A stretch of 64,000 nucleotides of DNA from Stappia sediminis (lineage in GTDB: Bacteria; Pseudomonadota; Alphaproteobacteria; Rhizobiales; Stappiaceae): assembly GCF_009826895.1 (NCBI RefSeq), contig NZ_WUMV01000002.1, positions 496,001-560,000 on the forward strand. Reading direction: 5' to 3'. The notes beneath the pieces are model-generated. The model was not told the origin of the DNA, made no database searches, and was given only the letters and a program-made list of their open reading frames with translations. Every line of letters starts with the position of its first letter. Position 1 is the first letter of the stretch. Both the position numbers and the translations under genes were made by a program. Below, piece after piece: positions 35,768 through 45,927 of this stretch.

Positions 35768-37242
35768 CCGGCCTCCGCCAGTCGGGTCGCTTTCACCACG
35801 TCGTTCGGTTTCTCATGGTCGGTCAGCGCGGTCGGGTATTCGCCGGTGAAACAGGCATCGCAAAACTGCGGTATCTCGTTGTTCCTCTTGGCTTCGCCAA
35901 CGGCCCGGTAAAGCCCGTCGATGGTGAGGAAGGCAAGGCTGTCCACCTTGATATAGGCGGCCATCTCCTCGATCGACATGCGGGATGCCAGCAGTTTCGC
36001 CTTTTCAGGCGTGTCGACGCCGTAGAAGCAGGAATTCGTGGTCGGCGGGCTGGCTATGCGCATGTGCACTTCGCGCGCGCCTGCCTCGCGCACCATCTGT
36101 ACGATCTTGAGCGACGTTGTGCCGCGCACGATGGAATCATCGACCAGAACGACGCGCTTGCCGTCCAGCATTTCCCGGTTCGCGTTGTGCTTCAGCTTCA
36201 CGCCCATGTGGCGGATCGAATCCGTCGGCTGAATGAAGGTCCGCCCGACATAGTGGTTGCGGATAATGCCGAGCTCGAAGGGAAGGTTGGCCGCCTGCGC
36301 GAAACCGATCGCGGCCGGCGTGCCGGAATCCGGCACGGGCACCACAAGGTCGGCATCCGCCGGTGCTTCGCGAGCGAGTTCTTCGCCGATGCGCTTGCGA
36401 ACTCCATAGACATTCACACCGTTCACAGCGGAGTCCGGCCTTGCGAAATAGACGTATTCGAAGATGCAGAACCGCGGGTGGTTGCGCTGCTCGAACGGGC
36501 GAAGCGACTGCAGACCGTCCTTGGAAATAACGACCATTTCACCGGGTTCGATATCGCGCACGAAGCGAGCGCCGATGATGTCGAGTGCGCAGGTTTCCGA
36601 TGCGAGCACGTATGATCCGTGCAAGTCGCCAAGGAGGAGCGGGCGAACGCCGAGCGGATCGCGCGCGCCGATCAGTTTCTTTTCCGACAACGCGACGAGG
36701 GCATAAGCACCTTCCACTTGTCGCAGGGCGTCGATCAGCTTGTCGACGAGGTTCTTGCCGTCGCTGGTCGCGATCAGGTGGAGGATGGTTTCGCTGTCGG
36801 AGGTCGACTGGAAGATGGAGCCGCGCTGCTGCAACTGGCGCTGCAGCGTCATGGCGTTGGTGAGATTGCCATTGTGGGCCATGGCGAAGCCGCCGCCTGC
36901 GAAATCGGCGTAAAGCGGCTGGACGTTGCGAAGGGCCGATGCGCCGGTCGTCGAATATCGCGTGTGGCCGATGGCGCAGGAGCCGGCGAGGCGGTCGAGC
37001 ACCGCTTTTTTCGTGAAGTTGTCGCCGACCAGGCCCATATGCCGTTCGCTGTGGAACTGGCTGCCGTCGAAGGTGACGATACCGGCTGCTTCCTGCCCCC
37101 TGTGCTGGAGCGCGTGAAGGCCGAGCGTGGAAAGTGCTGCAGCGTCGGTATGGCTGAAAATGCCGAAAACCCCGCATTCTTCGTGCAGATGATCGCCATC
37201 CGCATCGATGAAGGGGTTTGTGCTCAAGGTGTCGTCGGACAT
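35764..37242 (-). CDS. purF: Amidophosphoribosyltransferase PurF
   Basis: A 492-residue enzyme of de novo purine synthesis, converting PRPP and glutamine to phosphoribosylamine. The catalytic Cys is exposed after a 22-residue propeptide ([16 protein letters not shown]). The glutaminase half includes [15 protein letters not shown], and the phosphoribosyltransferase half has the PRPP motif [14 protein letters not shown]. It follows cvpA on the same strand (137 bp between) and overlaps the SDR downstream, giving the usual cvpA-purF pair. Confidence 0.96.
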   Translation of the reverse strand: MSDDTLSTNPFIDADGDHLHEECGVFGIFSHTDAAALSTLGLHALQHRGQEAAGIVTFDGSQFHSERHMGLVGDNFTKKAVLDRLAGSCAIGHTRYSTTGASALRNVQPLYADFAGGGFAMAHNGNLTNAMTLQRQLQQRGSIFQSTSDSETILHLIATSDGKNLVDKLIDALRQVEGAYALVALSEKKLIGARDPLGVRPLLLGDLHGSYVLASETCALDIIGARFVRDIEPGEMVVISKDGLQSLRPFEQRNHPRFCIFEYVYFARPDSAVNGVNVYGVRKRIGEELAREAPADADLVVPVPDSGTPAAIGFAQAANLPFELGIIRNHYVGRTFIQPTDSIRHMGVKLKHNANREMLDGKRVVLVDDSIVRGTTSLKIVQMVREAGAREVHMRIASPPTTNSCFYGVDTPEKAKLLASRMSIEEMAAYIKVDSLAFLTIDGLYRAVGEAKRNNEIPQFCDACFTGEYPTALTDHEKPNDVVKATRLAEAG

Positions 37243-37378
37243 CGCGTCCTATCTCTCGATCCTGGAACCGCCTGCGGCGCTGATTATTTCTCGCGCGAAG
37301 ACAGGTTGATCGTTTACAGGTTTCTGGAGCAGGCTGCTTGCGGATTATTCATGCAGCGTGCTCTGGATTTCATATGGA

Positions 37379-37998
37379 TCAATTGCCGCCCGAAGTCGTC
37401 AATTGGTCGAGGCCCTGGCGCTCTGATTCCGAATAGTTCGGCTCTTCTGCCGGTGCGGTGGCGGCATCTCCGTTCGTGTTCTGGCCACGATTGCGAATGC
37501 GCTCCAGGATCGCCTTCTCGGGGTCTTCCGGAAGTGCGGCTATAAGCCGGTTTCCGATGCTGTCCATCAGCGGCTTGGATTTCGCCCGCGCGATCCATTG
37601 CGGCTGGGTTTCCTGGGGTACGAACCAATTGAAGAACAGCATTGCCACGACAACGAGAAGCAGTCCGCGAACCGCGCCGAAGACGAAGCCAAGCGTACGA
37701 TCGAGCGCTCCGATCCGGCTGTCCAGCACGAAATCGGAAATGCGCATGGTGATATAGCTCACGATGATCAAGGTGACCAGAAAAACGGCCGCGACAGAAA
37801 CGCCGAGTGCCACGTATTCCTGCGAGATGTACTGCTTCGCGAAGGGAAGCACCTGCCCGTAAAGAAGGTAGGCCGCCACCGCTGCCGCAACCCAGGAGGC
37901 GATCGACAGGACCTCACGCACGAAGCCGCGGATCATGGCCAGCACCGCCGACAAAAGCATGATGACGAGAAGGATTCCGTCGAGAAGCGTGATTGGCA
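37379..37998 (-). CDS. cvpA: CvpA-family membrane protein
   Basis: A 206-residue protein with four hydrophobic helices in the first ~150 residues (LLDGILLVIMLLSAVLAM, IASWVAAAVAAYLLYG, LGVSVAAVFLVTLIIVSYI, GAVRGLLLVVVAMLFFNW). The C-terminal tail is polar and probably cytosolic. CvpA homologues are required for colicin V export in E. coli and lie beside purF across many proteobacteria, as here. Biochemical function is unknown. Confidence 0.88.
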
Positions 37999-38079
37999 TT
38001 GCTCGGTTCAGCCCCTGATCCTCGCCGCCGTGGGCGTTTGCCGGTCCAGATTGCCGCGTGGACCCGTCGCGGACGTCCT

Positions 38080-39471
38080 TCAGCCTTGCGCTTCGCTTCC
38101 GCGGCCCGCTGCGATACGGGCAACCATGTCGCCAAGCTCCGTCAGGCCCGTGATCGACGGCATGTCCTTCAAACCGTCCTTCAGATTCGCCTGCGGCGCA
38201 AGCGCGCTGGAGAAGCCGAGTTTCTGCGCTTCCTTCAAACGCGACTGTGCCTGCGAGACGGGCCTGATGGCACCCGACAGGCTGACTTCGCCGAAATAGA
38301 CGCAATCGGGAGGAAGGGCAACCCCGCTGAGGCTGGATACGAGTGCCGCTGCAACCGCAAGGTCCGCCGCCGGTTCGTTGATCCGCAAGCCGCCGGCCAC
38401 ATTCAGGTAGACGTCGTGTTGCGCGAACTTCACGCCGCATCGCGCCTCGAGAACCGCTAGGATCATGGAAAGCCTGGCGTTATCCCATCCGATCACGGCG
38501 CGTCGAGGGGTGCCAAGCGGGGAAGGGGCGACGAGCGCCTGGATTTCTATGAGAAGCGGGCGGGTGCCCTCAAGACCCGCGAATACGGATGCGCCGGGGC
38601 TTGAGGAATTGCGTTCTCCAAGGAAAAGTGCCGACGGGTTCGCAACCTGTTTCAGCCCGTTGTCGGTCATCTCGAAGACGCCGATTTCGTCCGTAGCGCC
38701 GAAACGGTTCTTGACGGAACGCAGGATGCGGTACTGGTGCGCGCCGTCCCCTTCGAAATAGAGCACAGCGTCGACCATATGCTCCACGACGCGTGGGCCC
38801 GCGATCTGGCCATCTTTTGTGACGTGACCCACCATGACGACGGTGGCGCCGCTCGTCTTCGCGTATCTGACAAGCGCTTGCGCCGACGCGCGCACCTGCG
38901 TGACCGTGCCGGGCGGCGATTCTGCGAGTTCCGTCCACAGCGTCTGGATGGAATCGATGATGACAAGCGCTGGCGGCGGACCGGCTTTCAACGTCGCGAG
39001 AATGTCCTCCACGGATGTTTCCGCGGCAAGGCCCACTTCGGCGTCGGTCAGGCCCAGGCGTTCTGCGCGAAGGCGCACCTGATCGACCGCCTCTTCGCCG
39101 GAGATATAAACGGTTTTGTGGCCGAGGCGTGCGATCTGGGCCGCTGCCTGGATCAGCAACGTCGATTTGCCGATGCCAGGGTCCCCGCCGACGAGGAGGG
39201 CGGAGCCGCGCACGAAACCGCCGCCAGTGACCCTATCGAGTTCGGCAACCTTGGTGCCGATGCGCGGCGCTTCCTTTGTTTCTCCCGAAAGGCCGACGAG
39301 CGGGACGACGCGCCCTTTTTTTGCCTGTGCCTGGCGCGGAGCGGCACCGACACCGCCGGTCTGCTCTTCGACGATCGAGTTCCATTCGCCGCAGGATTCG
39401 CAGCGTCCGGCCCATTTTCCCGTCACCGCGCCGCAGTTCTGGCAGACGAAGGAGGATGCGCGCCGCGCCAT
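38080..39471 (-). CDS. radA: DNA repair protein RadA (Sms)
   Basis: A 463-residue RecA-like protein promoting branch migration in recombination. The N-terminal zinc finger is CQNCGAVTGKWAGRCESCGE, Walker A is GGDPGIGKSTLLIQAA (about residue 92), the family-specific KNRFG motif is SVKNRFGATDE, and the C-terminal Lon-like domain includes DVYLNVAGGLRINEPAADL. The ATG shares a base with the alr stop. Length is normal. Confidence 0.95.
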   Translation of the reverse strand: MARRASSFVCQNCGAVTGKWAGRCESCGEWNSIVEEQTGGVGAAPRQAQAKKGRVVPLVGLSGETKEAPRIGTKVAELDRVTGGGFVRGSALLVGGDPGIGKSTLLIQAAAQIARLGHKTVYISGEEAVDQVRLRAERLGLTDAEVGLAAETSVEDILATLKAGPPPALVIIDSIQTLWTELAESPPGTVTQVRASAQALVRYAKTSGATVVMVGHVTKDGQIAGPRVVEHMVDAVLYFEGDGAHQYRILRSVKNRFGATDEIGVFEMTDNGLKQVANPSALFLGERNSSSPGASVFAGLEGTRPLLIEIQALVAPSPLGTPRRAVIGWDNARLSMILAVLEARCGVKFAQHDVYLNVAGGLRINEPAADLAVAAALVSSLSGVALPPDCVYFGEVSLSGAIRPVSQAQSRLKEAQKLGFSSALAPQANLKDGLKDMPSITGLTELGDMVARIAAGRGSEAQG

Positions 39472-40601
39472 CAGGCCTGAACTCCCGAAGAGCGGCCAAT
39501 GTATTCCCGCTCGAAGCGGCGGCCGAGCGCGGTCAAGAATTCGTAGCCGATGGTGTCGGCGCGTTCGGCGGTTCTGTCGATTGCCATGTTGGGCCCGAAG
39601 ACCTCGATCATCATCCCTGGTGTCAATTCGCTTTCCGCCACGTGAGTGACATCGATCACCGTCTGGTCCATGGAGACACGTCCAACAACCGGCAAGTCCT
39701 TGCCGGATAAATGGAAACACGCTCCTTCGCGATCGTCCGTACTGCCGGAACGGCGCAGAAAACCGTCCGCATAACCGATCGCGACAAGTCCGGCACGCAT
39801 GTCGCGCGGTGCGGTGAAGCGCGCGCCGTAGCCGATCGTTTCGCCTTTCTTGAGCATGCGAACCATGAGGAGGCGGGCTTCCAGAGTGACCACGGTTTCA
39901 AGCGGAGTTTCGGCGGTTTTGCTTGCCTTTGCGCCGTATAGCGCGATTCCCGGCCGGGTGAGAGCGAAATGATAATCGGGTCCCAACAGGATGCCGCCGG
40001 AATTGGCAAGCGAATTCCGCGCGGCGGGGAAAAGTCTGGAAACATGCCGGAAACGGTCACGCTGCAAAGCATTCATAGGGTGGTCGGGATCATCCGCGCA
40101 GGCCAGGTGAGATATGATCAGACCTGGCGAAAAAGGCCTATATTCATCAATGGCTTCGGCAATCTCCTCAGCTTCGGAAAGCGTCAGGCCGAGCCGGTTT
40201 ATCCCCGTGCAGACATGCAGCCCGGCATCAGCTTTAGCGCCTGAAGAACGGAGGAAATCCGCCCATTCGCGAACTTCGGGCAGTGAGCCCAGAACGGGAC
40301 GCAGCGCGTTTTCCGCGTAAGTGGAGGCTGAACCCCGATAAAGGCCGTTCAGGATATATATCCCCGCCTTTGGGAGGATGGCGCGAAGCTCCAGCCCTTC
40401 GTCGGGCGTGGCGACGAAAAACGTCCTCGCGCCGGCGGCAAATAGCGCTTCGGCAGCCGGTTTTATGCCGATTCCATAAGCGTTTGCCTTGACCACGGCT
40501 CCACATTCGGACGTCGCGGAATGTCGTGCGGCGAGCACCTGCCAGTTACGGGCAAGGGCGCCGAGATCGATGGTTATCCGCCCGTTCGAAAGTGGGTTCA
40601 A
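39471..40601 (-). CDS. alr: Alanine racemase
   Basis: A 376-residue fold-type III PLP enzyme making D-alanine for peptidoglycan. The PLP Lys is in GAVVKANAYGIG (K38), and the second catalytic base Tyr in GETIGYGARFTAPRD. The C-terminal beta domain holds RVSMDQTVIDVTHV, the usual substrate-side segment. Its stop overlaps the radA start by one base, indicating coupling. Confidence 0.95.
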   Translation of the reverse strand: MNPLSNGRITIDLGALARNWQVLAARHSATSECGAVVKANAYGIGIKPAAEALFAAGARTFFVATPDEGLELRAILPKAGIYILNGLYRGSASTYAENALRPVLGSLPEVREWADFLRSSGAKADAGLHVCTGINRLGLTLSEAEEIAEAIDEYRPFSPGLIISHLACADDPDHPMNALQRDRFRHVSRLFPAARNSLANSGGILLGPDYHFALTRPGIALYGAKASKTAETPLETVVTLEARLLMVRMLKKGETIGYGARFTAPRDMRAGLVAIGYADGFLRRSGSTDDREGACFHLSGKDLPVVGRVSMDQTVIDVTHVAESELTPGMMIEVFGPNMAIDRTAERADTIGYEFLTALGRRFEREYIGRSSGVQA

Positions 40602-40706
40602 TGCTCGTACCGGTCTTGCGGCGTTAGAATGAGCCGAATCTCCAAGGTTATTCGCTCAACCCTAAACCATCGAATTGCGTCACGAAAACGATCCGCGAGG
40701 AAATAT

Positions 40707-40731
40707 CCAGAACGGGAAAATTCGTTTCTGG
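40707..40731 (-). terminator. Possible hairpin after dnaB
   Basis: On the reverse strand, CCAGAAACG and CGTTCTGG form a bulged stem with an AT-rich loop about 25 bases beyond the dnaB stop. The following T-run is short. It is in the 153 bp gap between dnaB and alr and may partially separate the two. Confidence 0.3.
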
Positions 40732-40754
40732 ACGTGCCGAAAAAGGTTTCTGAG

Positions 40755-42236
40755 TTAGTCGTGACGGTCGGGCAGGCGATCCGTCTCGGCAAGATCGGAA
40801 AATCTCGTGAATTCACCCTGGAAGTGGAGGTCGACGGTGCCGGTCGGACCGTGACGCTGCTTGGCTATGATCACCTCGGCCCGGTTCTTCACCCGGTCGA
40901 GCTTTTCCTGCCATTTGAAGAATTCCTCGGTGCCTTCCTCCGGCATGGTTTTGCCGAGGTAATATTCCTCGCGGTAAATGAAAAGGACCACGTCGGCATC
41001 CTGCTCGATGGAGCCGGATTCGCGAAGGTCGGAGAGGATGGGGCGCTTGTCGTCTCGTGATTCCACCTGGCGCGAGAGCTGAGACAGCGCGATGATCGGC
41101 ACGTTCAACTCTTTGGCGAGCGCCTTGAGGCCCGTCGTGATTTCGGTGATCTCCTGAACGCGGTTGCCCTGGTTCTTGCCGGAGCCGGACAGGAGCTGGA
41201 TATAGTCGACGATCAGAAGGTCGAGCCCGCGCTGTCTCTTCAGCCTTCTAGCGCGTGCGACGAGCTGGGCAATGGAGATGCCGCCCGTCTGGTCGACGTG
41301 GAGCGGTACGGTCTGCATGTTCTGGGAGGCGGCGACGAGCATTTCGAACTCCGCCTCGTTCAGATCGCCGCGGCGGATCTTGGAGGAGGAAATTTCCGTC
41401 TGCTCGGAAATGATACGCGTCGCCAGCTGCTCCGCCGACATTTCAAGCGAGAAGAAACCGACCACGCCGCCGTTGACGGTCTTCAAGGTGCCGTCGGCCT
41501 GCTCCTCCGCCATATAGGCTTCGGCGATGTTGTATGCGATGTTCGTCACGAGCGATGTCTTGCCCATGGCAGGACGGGCAGCGAGCACCACAAGGTCCGA
41601 CCGCTGAAGCCCGCCCATCTTCTCGTCCAGATCACGCAGGCCTGTGGATATCCCCGAGAGCTTGCCCTGGCGCTGGAAGGCGGCGGCCGCCATTTCAATG
41701 GTCTGCGTCAGCGCCTCGCCGAAGCCGAGGAAGCCGGTATTCTCCCGCCCTTGCTCGGCCAGTTCGAAGAGCCTGCGCTCCGCATCGTCGATCTGCTGGC
41801 CGGGCGGCATGTCGATCGGCGCGTCGAACGCGATGTTGACCATGTCCTCGCCAATTCGGATCAGATTGCGGCGAATGGCGAGATCGTAGATCGCGCGCCC
41901 GTAATCCTCCGCGTTGATGATCGACGTGGCGTCGGCGGCAAGGCGCAGCAGATATTGCGCAGGCGCAAGGTCCGCGATCTTGGAATCGGTGGAAAAGAAG
42001 GTTTTCAGCGTGATCGGAGAGGCGATCTTACCGGCGCGGATAAGCTGGCTGACCTTCTCGTAGATATCGCGGTGTGGCTCGACATAAAAATGCCCCGCTT
42101 CCAGAAAGTCGGATACGCGGTAGTAGGTCTCGTTGTTGACGAGGATGGCGCCGAGAAGCTGGCGCTCGGCCTCGGCGTTGTGCGGAGCGACCCGCATCAA
42201 TTCCGCCGACTCTACCTTCTGAAGCTGCCCATTCAT
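40755..42236 (-). CDS. dnaB: Replicative DNA helicase DnaB
   Basis: About 493 residues. The N-terminal primase-binding domain (NAEAERQLLGAILVNNETYY) and linker are followed by the RecA-like helicase core with Walker A ARPAMGKTSLVTN, Walker B LLIVDYIQLL and the arginine-finger region EIGSIEQDADVVLFIYR-like DLRESGSIEQDADVV. It unwinds DNA at the fork. The start is taken as the ATG at 42236; an upstream GTG at 42257 would add seven residues. Upstream on the same strand lie rplI, rpsR and rpsF, separated by a terminator. Confidence 0.95.
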   Translation of the reverse strand: MNGQLQKVESAELMRVAPHNAEAERQLLGAILVNNETYYRVSDFLEAGHFYVEPHRDIYEKVSQLIRAGKIASPITLKTFFSTDSKIADLAPAQYLLRLAADATSIINAEDYGRAIYDLAIRRNLIRIGEDMVNIAFDAPIDMPPGQQIDDAERRLFELAEQGRENTGFLGFGEALTQTIEMAAAAFQRQGKLSGISTGLRDLDEKMGGLQRSDLVVLAARPAMGKTSLVTNIAYNIAEAYMAEEQADGTLKTVNGGVVGFFSLEMSAEQLATRIISEQTEISSSKIRRGDLNEAEFEMLVAASQNMQTVPLHVDQTGGISIAQLVARARRLKRQRGLDLLIVDYIQLLSGSGKNQGNRVQEITEITTGLKALAKELNVPIIALSQLSRQVESRDDKRPILSDLRESGSIEQDADVVLFIYREEYYLGKTMPEEGTEEFFKWQEKLDRVKNRAEVIIAKQRHGPTGTVDLHFQGEFTRFSDLAETDRLPDRHD

Positions 42237-42400
42237 TTCTGCCCCCGCACTGCCCACACTTGGTTACCCTGCGAAAGGCTTTTGGGGAAGGAGAATGCGC
42301 AGCATCGGCTGCTGATTCTTTCCTGTGGGGATCAACGGGGATAACTCCGCAGACCCGTTGACCGTGACACCGCTGCCGGGGGCCTTGAGTTCAAACGAAA

Positions 42401-42423
42401 AACGGCGCCACGAGGGCGCCGTT
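42401..42423 (-). terminator. Rho-independent terminator of the rpsF-rpsR-rplI operon
   Basis: A perfect 9 bp GC-rich stem (AACGGCGCC / GGCGCCGTT) with 5-base loop. On the reverse strand it is followed by TTTTTCGTTT. It lies 32 bases past the rplI stop and upstream of dnaB. Confidence 0.8.
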
Positions 42424-42454
42424 CTCCAATTTCGATTGTCCACAGAGGGAAGGG

Positions 42455-43075
42455 TCAGGCGTTTTCCTCGCCTTCGGCCCCGGCGTCGTCGCCAGCGGAT
42501 TCGGCCTCAGCCTCACCCTCGGCAACTTCGCCTTCAGCGCCTTCGCCCTCTTCTTCTTCCTCTTCGAACTCGAAGACGTCGACATCGCGCTGGGTGAGGT
42601 CTTCACCGCGCGCCTGACGCTCCGCCTCGTCGTTCGAGCGGGCGACGTTGACCGTCACGGTGACCTCGACCTCCGGGTGGAGGAGGATTTCGACCGCGTG
42701 CAGGCCGATCGTCTTGATCGGGCGGTTGAGGCGAACCTGGTCGCGACCGACGGAGAAACCGCCTTCCGTCAGAACGTCGGCGATATCGCGCGTCGACACG
42801 GAACCATAGAGCTGGCCGGTTTCGCCGGCGGAGCGGATGGCGACGAAACGCTCGTTGTCGAGTTTGGCGGCAACGCCTTCGGCTTCCGTCTTGCGCTCAA
42901 GGTTGCGCGCCTCAAGCTGTGCACGCTCCGCCTCGAAACGGGCGAGGTTGCCCTTGTTGGCGCGAAGCGCCTTTTCCTGCGGCAGCAGGTAGTTGCGCGC
43001 ATAGCCGTCGCGAACCTTCACGACGTCGCCCATCTGGCCGAGCTTGGCGATACGCTCCAGAAGAATGACTTCCAT
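42455..43075 (-). CDS. rplI: 50S ribosomal protein L9 with acidic C-terminal extension
   Basis: A 206-residue L9. The conserved N-terminal domain ([20 protein letters not shown], then [16 protein letters not shown]) and C-terminal globular domain are present (residues ~1-155). A tail of about 50 residues is almost entirely Glu/Gly/Ala ([20 protein letters not shown]), which L9 of E. coli (149 residues) lacks. Such acidic tails are known in Alphaproteobacteria. It is the last gene of the S6-S18-L9 operon. Confidence 0.95.
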   Translation of the reverse strand: MEVILLERIAKLGQMGDVVKVRDGYARNYLLPQEKALRANKGNLARFEAERAQLEARNLERKTEAEGVAAKLDNERFVAIRSAGETGQLYGSVSTRDIADVLTEGGFSVGRDQVRLNRPIKTIGLHAVEILLHPEVEVTVTVNVARSNDEAERQARGEDLTQRDVDVFEFEEEEEEGEGAEGEVAEGEAEAESAGDDAGAEGEENA

Positions 43076-43226
43076 AATAGTCTCCTTGACCGTCTGTCCC
43101 GCTTTCCCGTCAGTTTTCAGGAAGCGGTTAGGGGCAGGTGGTTGGTCCCGAATGCCCCAGCCGGGAGGCCCGGACGCTCCGGGCCTGATCGGGCAGCGGC
43201 GCGCGCTGCCCTGAATTTTTCGCGTC

Positions 43227-43475
43227 TTACTTGATCACGAAGGGCAGCAGGCCGAGGAAGCGCGCGCGCTTGATGGCGCGGGCGAGCTCACGCTGCTTCT
43301 TCGCCGAAACCGCCGTGATGCGGCTCGGTACGATCTTGCCGCGCTCGGAGATGTAGCGCTGCAGCAGACGAATGTCCTTGTAGTCGATCTTCGGCGCGTT
43401 GGCACCCGAGAACGGGCACGTCTTGCGACGGCGGAAGAACGGACGGCGGGTGGGAAGCTGTGCTATATCGACCAT
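43227..43475 (-). CDS. rpsR: 30S ribosomal protein S18
   Basis: An 82-residue S18 ([60 protein letters not shown]). It binds 16S rRNA together with S6, encoded 12 bases upstream. Length and motifs are standard. Confidence 0.97.
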   Translation of the reverse strand: MVDIAQLPTRRPFFRRRKTCPFSGANAPKIDYKDIRLLQRYISERGKIVPSRITAVSAKKQRELARAIKRARFLGLLPFVIK

Positions 43476-43487
43476 CGTTCGCTCTCC

Positions 43488-43901
43488 TTATTCTGCATCG
43501 CCACGGCGCGGACCACGTCCGCCACCGCCACCGCGCTCGCCACGGTCGTCGCGGTCACGACGACGGCGATCGTCGCGATCGCGCTTCTGCATCATTGCGG
43601 AGGGCTCTTCCTCGTGTTCCTTGACCTTGATGGTCATGAAACGAAGGATATCCTCGTTAAGGCCCATCTGGCGCTCCATCTCGGCGATGGCTGCCGGCTC
43701 CGCCGTCAGGTTCATCAGCGTGTAATGCGCCTTGCGGTTCTTCTTGATGCGGTAGGTGAGGGTGCGAAGACCCCAGGTCTCCACCTTGCCGACGGACCCG
43801 CCGTTTTCCTCGATGAGGGACTTGTACTGCTCCGTCAAAGCCTCGACCTGCTGCGGCGAGACGTCCTGACGAGCAAGGAACACATGCTCATAGAGAGTCA
43901 T
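43488..43901 (-). CDS. rpsF: 30S ribosomal protein S6 with RD/RG-rich tail
   Basis: A 137-residue S6. The ferredoxin-like fold is seen as [38 protein letters not shown] and [19 protein letters not shown]. The C-terminal ~35 residues are Arg/Asp then Arg/Gly-rich ([19 protein letters not shown]). S6 tails are frequent in rhizobia, and the extended form may bind RNA. The ATG at 43901 has AAAGG upstream. Confidence 0.96.
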   Translation of the reverse strand: MTLYEHVFLARQDVSPQQVEALTEQYKSLIEENGGSVGKVETWGLRTLTYRIKKNRKAHYTLMNLTAEPAAIAEMERQMGLNEDILRFMTIKVKEHEEEPSAMMQKRDRDDRRRRDRDDRGERGGGGGRGPRRGDAE

Positions 43902-44368
43902 GATGTTTTGCCTTTCTCTGGAGCATATCCCGGCAATTCCGAAATCGGATTTGGCGACATGGATATGCTCGACTTGTTGATTCTGGAGCGATTTCTGATC
44001 GATCGGGAATTTCATCCCGATCGGAAAATCGCCCTAGCGTCTTCAAACATGGAACCTGGCGCTAAGCCTCTTCGAGCCGCCGGAAAGGCGAACGAAGCAA
44101 CTTCGAGAGCGGAGACACGGGAAGTCGGATCCCCCTTTAAGATCCTGCCGTGCCTTCCATAAAGAAGACGCAGCCTTCCGTTCAGCCCCCGGCCAAAGTC
44201 CCGGATGAAGCGCGGCTTATACCGAAAGCGAGCGAAAAGGCAAGTGCGATGAGGGGTTTTGGGGAAATTCCGGGCAAGAGGTGGGGTTTGTGGTAAATGC
44301 GTGGGGTGTGGAGACCGGTGTGGGATGGAAGGGTGGAGGAAGCGATGTTAGAGAATGAATGGAGAATC
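43902..44368. other. Intergenic region upstream of rpsF
   Basis: About 470 bases that should carry the promoter and leader of the S6 operon. I see no gene or strong leader hairpin by inspection. Base composition becomes AT-rich toward 44300, at the boundary of the island-like patch. Confidence 0.5.
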
Positions 44369-45253
44369 CTACTCGGCGAGAGCTTCAAAAACATCGCGGG
44401 GCAACGCATCTTCTCCCCCACGTTTCATAAATTCTAAGTATCTATCCATAATTCTCCACGCGCGCTGGGTTACCTCCATTTGTATCATTCCATCAGTGGC
44501 TCCTCGATTGCCATGTCTGGGTTGGCGTGAGGTGTCTGTAATGTATTGAAGGTATTTGCGTTCAATATTTAGCTTATCGCGCATGTTCTCCCATGCTTGT
44601 AATTTCGGGGTATCAGGAGATATGAGGTCGCGAATCGCTTCGATAGATCGCGAAGCTGCGATTGCAGAGTAATTAAGAGTGCTTAAGCTCGATATAAGAT
44701 CGCGAAAAGCAAATCTCAGATTAAAATTATTGAGAGTAATATTTAATATTTTTTGAAAGTCGTCGGAATTTTTGATTGCTGAGCATTTATCGAGGGCGCT
44801 TTTCTCGCTGAGTGCAATTCTCCGATGCATATTATTATGAACCGCTGTATCTATTATCACTGACAAAGCCCATCCATTCGAAAAGGCATGAATATCAACT
44901 AATGTTGTCACAAATTCATAACAGCGGATAATGCTAAATTGAAAGAAATTTTCACATTTACGAAAGATTTCGCATAAGATAATAAATTGCCCGTTTTCGA
45001 TATTAAAAGTATAAATTGCTTGAAATCCATTTGGATCTTCTAAATGTATGTTTGGAATATTTGGTATGGATACCTCTCTTATTTCAGGTAGAATGCGGCC
45101 TTTTATGGAAATTTTTTCTAGTATTACATTGGTCATATTGAATATCCCGTTGTTAATGCGATCTATCCAAATATGTAGATCGATAAAAGGTATTGCAATG
45201 CTAACTGCAGGAGTTATGCGAGTTGAAGGTTTGTTTATTTTAAATTTATGCAT
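44369..45253 (-). CDS. Hypothetical protein in AT-rich patch
   Basis: A 294-residue open frame with strongly AT-rich codon use (many Ile/Asn/Lys codons such as ATA, AAT, AAA), unlike adjacent rpsF. I do not recognise the family. No signal peptide, membrane span or enzymatic motif is visible. The C-terminal third is helical and charged (MIQMEVTQRAWRIMDRYLEF, MKRGGEDALPRDVFEALAE). The ribosome site is weak. It looks horizontally acquired. Function is not assignable. Confidence 0.65.
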   Translation of the reverse strand: MHKFKINKPSTRITPAVSIAIPFIDLHIWIDRINNGIFNMTNVILEKISIKGRILPEIREVSIPNIPNIHLEDPNGFQAIYTFNIENGQFIILCEIFRKCENFFQFSIIRCYEFVTTLVDIHAFSNGWALSVIIDTAVHNNMHRRIALSEKSALDKCSAIKNSDDFQKILNITLNNFNLRFAFRDLISSLSTLNYSAIAASRSIEAIRDLISPDTPKLQAWENMRDKLNIERKYLQYITDTSRQPRHGNRGATDGMIQMEVTQRAWRIMDRYLEFMKRGGEDALPRDVFEALAE

Positions 45254-45403
45254 AATGCTTCTTTTTTGGTAGATGCGTGGTGCGGCATTACGAATTATTA
45301 TGGCGTTAATTCTTCGATTTTAACATCGATATTGCCCGTTGAACCGCAATTGGACCTCTACTCGGAGATTTTGGGGAAGATGGGCCTGCCAAAAGCTCCG
45401 CAC

Positions 45404-45790
45404 TGTCACCCCAACGAAGACGGGGGGCCAGTATTCTCCTCATGAGCGCTTCCAGCAGCGGTGGTGCGTACTGGATGCCCGTCTTCACGGGCATGACAGG
45501 CAAGGGGCACGAACGCGGGATGGATTGCCGGGTCAAGCCCGGCAAAGACGAAGGAGAGGGTGTGCGCTTCTGACTGCTTCTTTGCAGTGACCTCTCAGTT
45601 CGTCATGCGCGGGTTCGACCCGCGCACCCACGCGGCGTCTGCGTGTTTCGCCAATCTTTATGGGTCACCGGGTCTGGGCCTCCCCGATCAGGTCGAGGAC
45701 AGGCGGCAATGAGGGAGGAGGGGCACGGCGTGTTTCGCGAGATGTCCGTCTGCACGGGCATGACAGGAAAGAAGTGGCGCGCCCGGTGTA
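45404..45790. repeat. Cluster of short palindromic (REP-like) repeats
   Basis: Several GC-rich dyads occur close together: ATGCCCGT / ACGGGCAT around 45474-45494, TTGCCGGG / CCCGGCAA around 45525-45545, GCGCGGG / CCCGCGC around 45607-45625. A segment CACGGGCATGACAGG is present twice (about 45486 and 45754). The wording resembles short intergenic palindromes of rhizobia. No convincing gene lies between 45254 and 45927: the open frames there are short and repeat-derived. Confidence 0.6.
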
Positions 45791-45927
45791 ACGGACAAGA
45801 GGCGTCAGGGCATATGAAGCACCCCGTCAAGAAAATTCCGCCACCACGCGGACCTCGATGATTGCGCCTTCGCGTCGGCGGCCGGCTTCCTGGCGACAGG
45901 CAACGGCGCTTCGGGTAAATTCATCTG

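Noticed and set aside
45404-45790. Possible CRISPR array
   Set aside because: Repeats are palindromic, unequal and irregularly spaced, with no cas genes and no regular spacer length.
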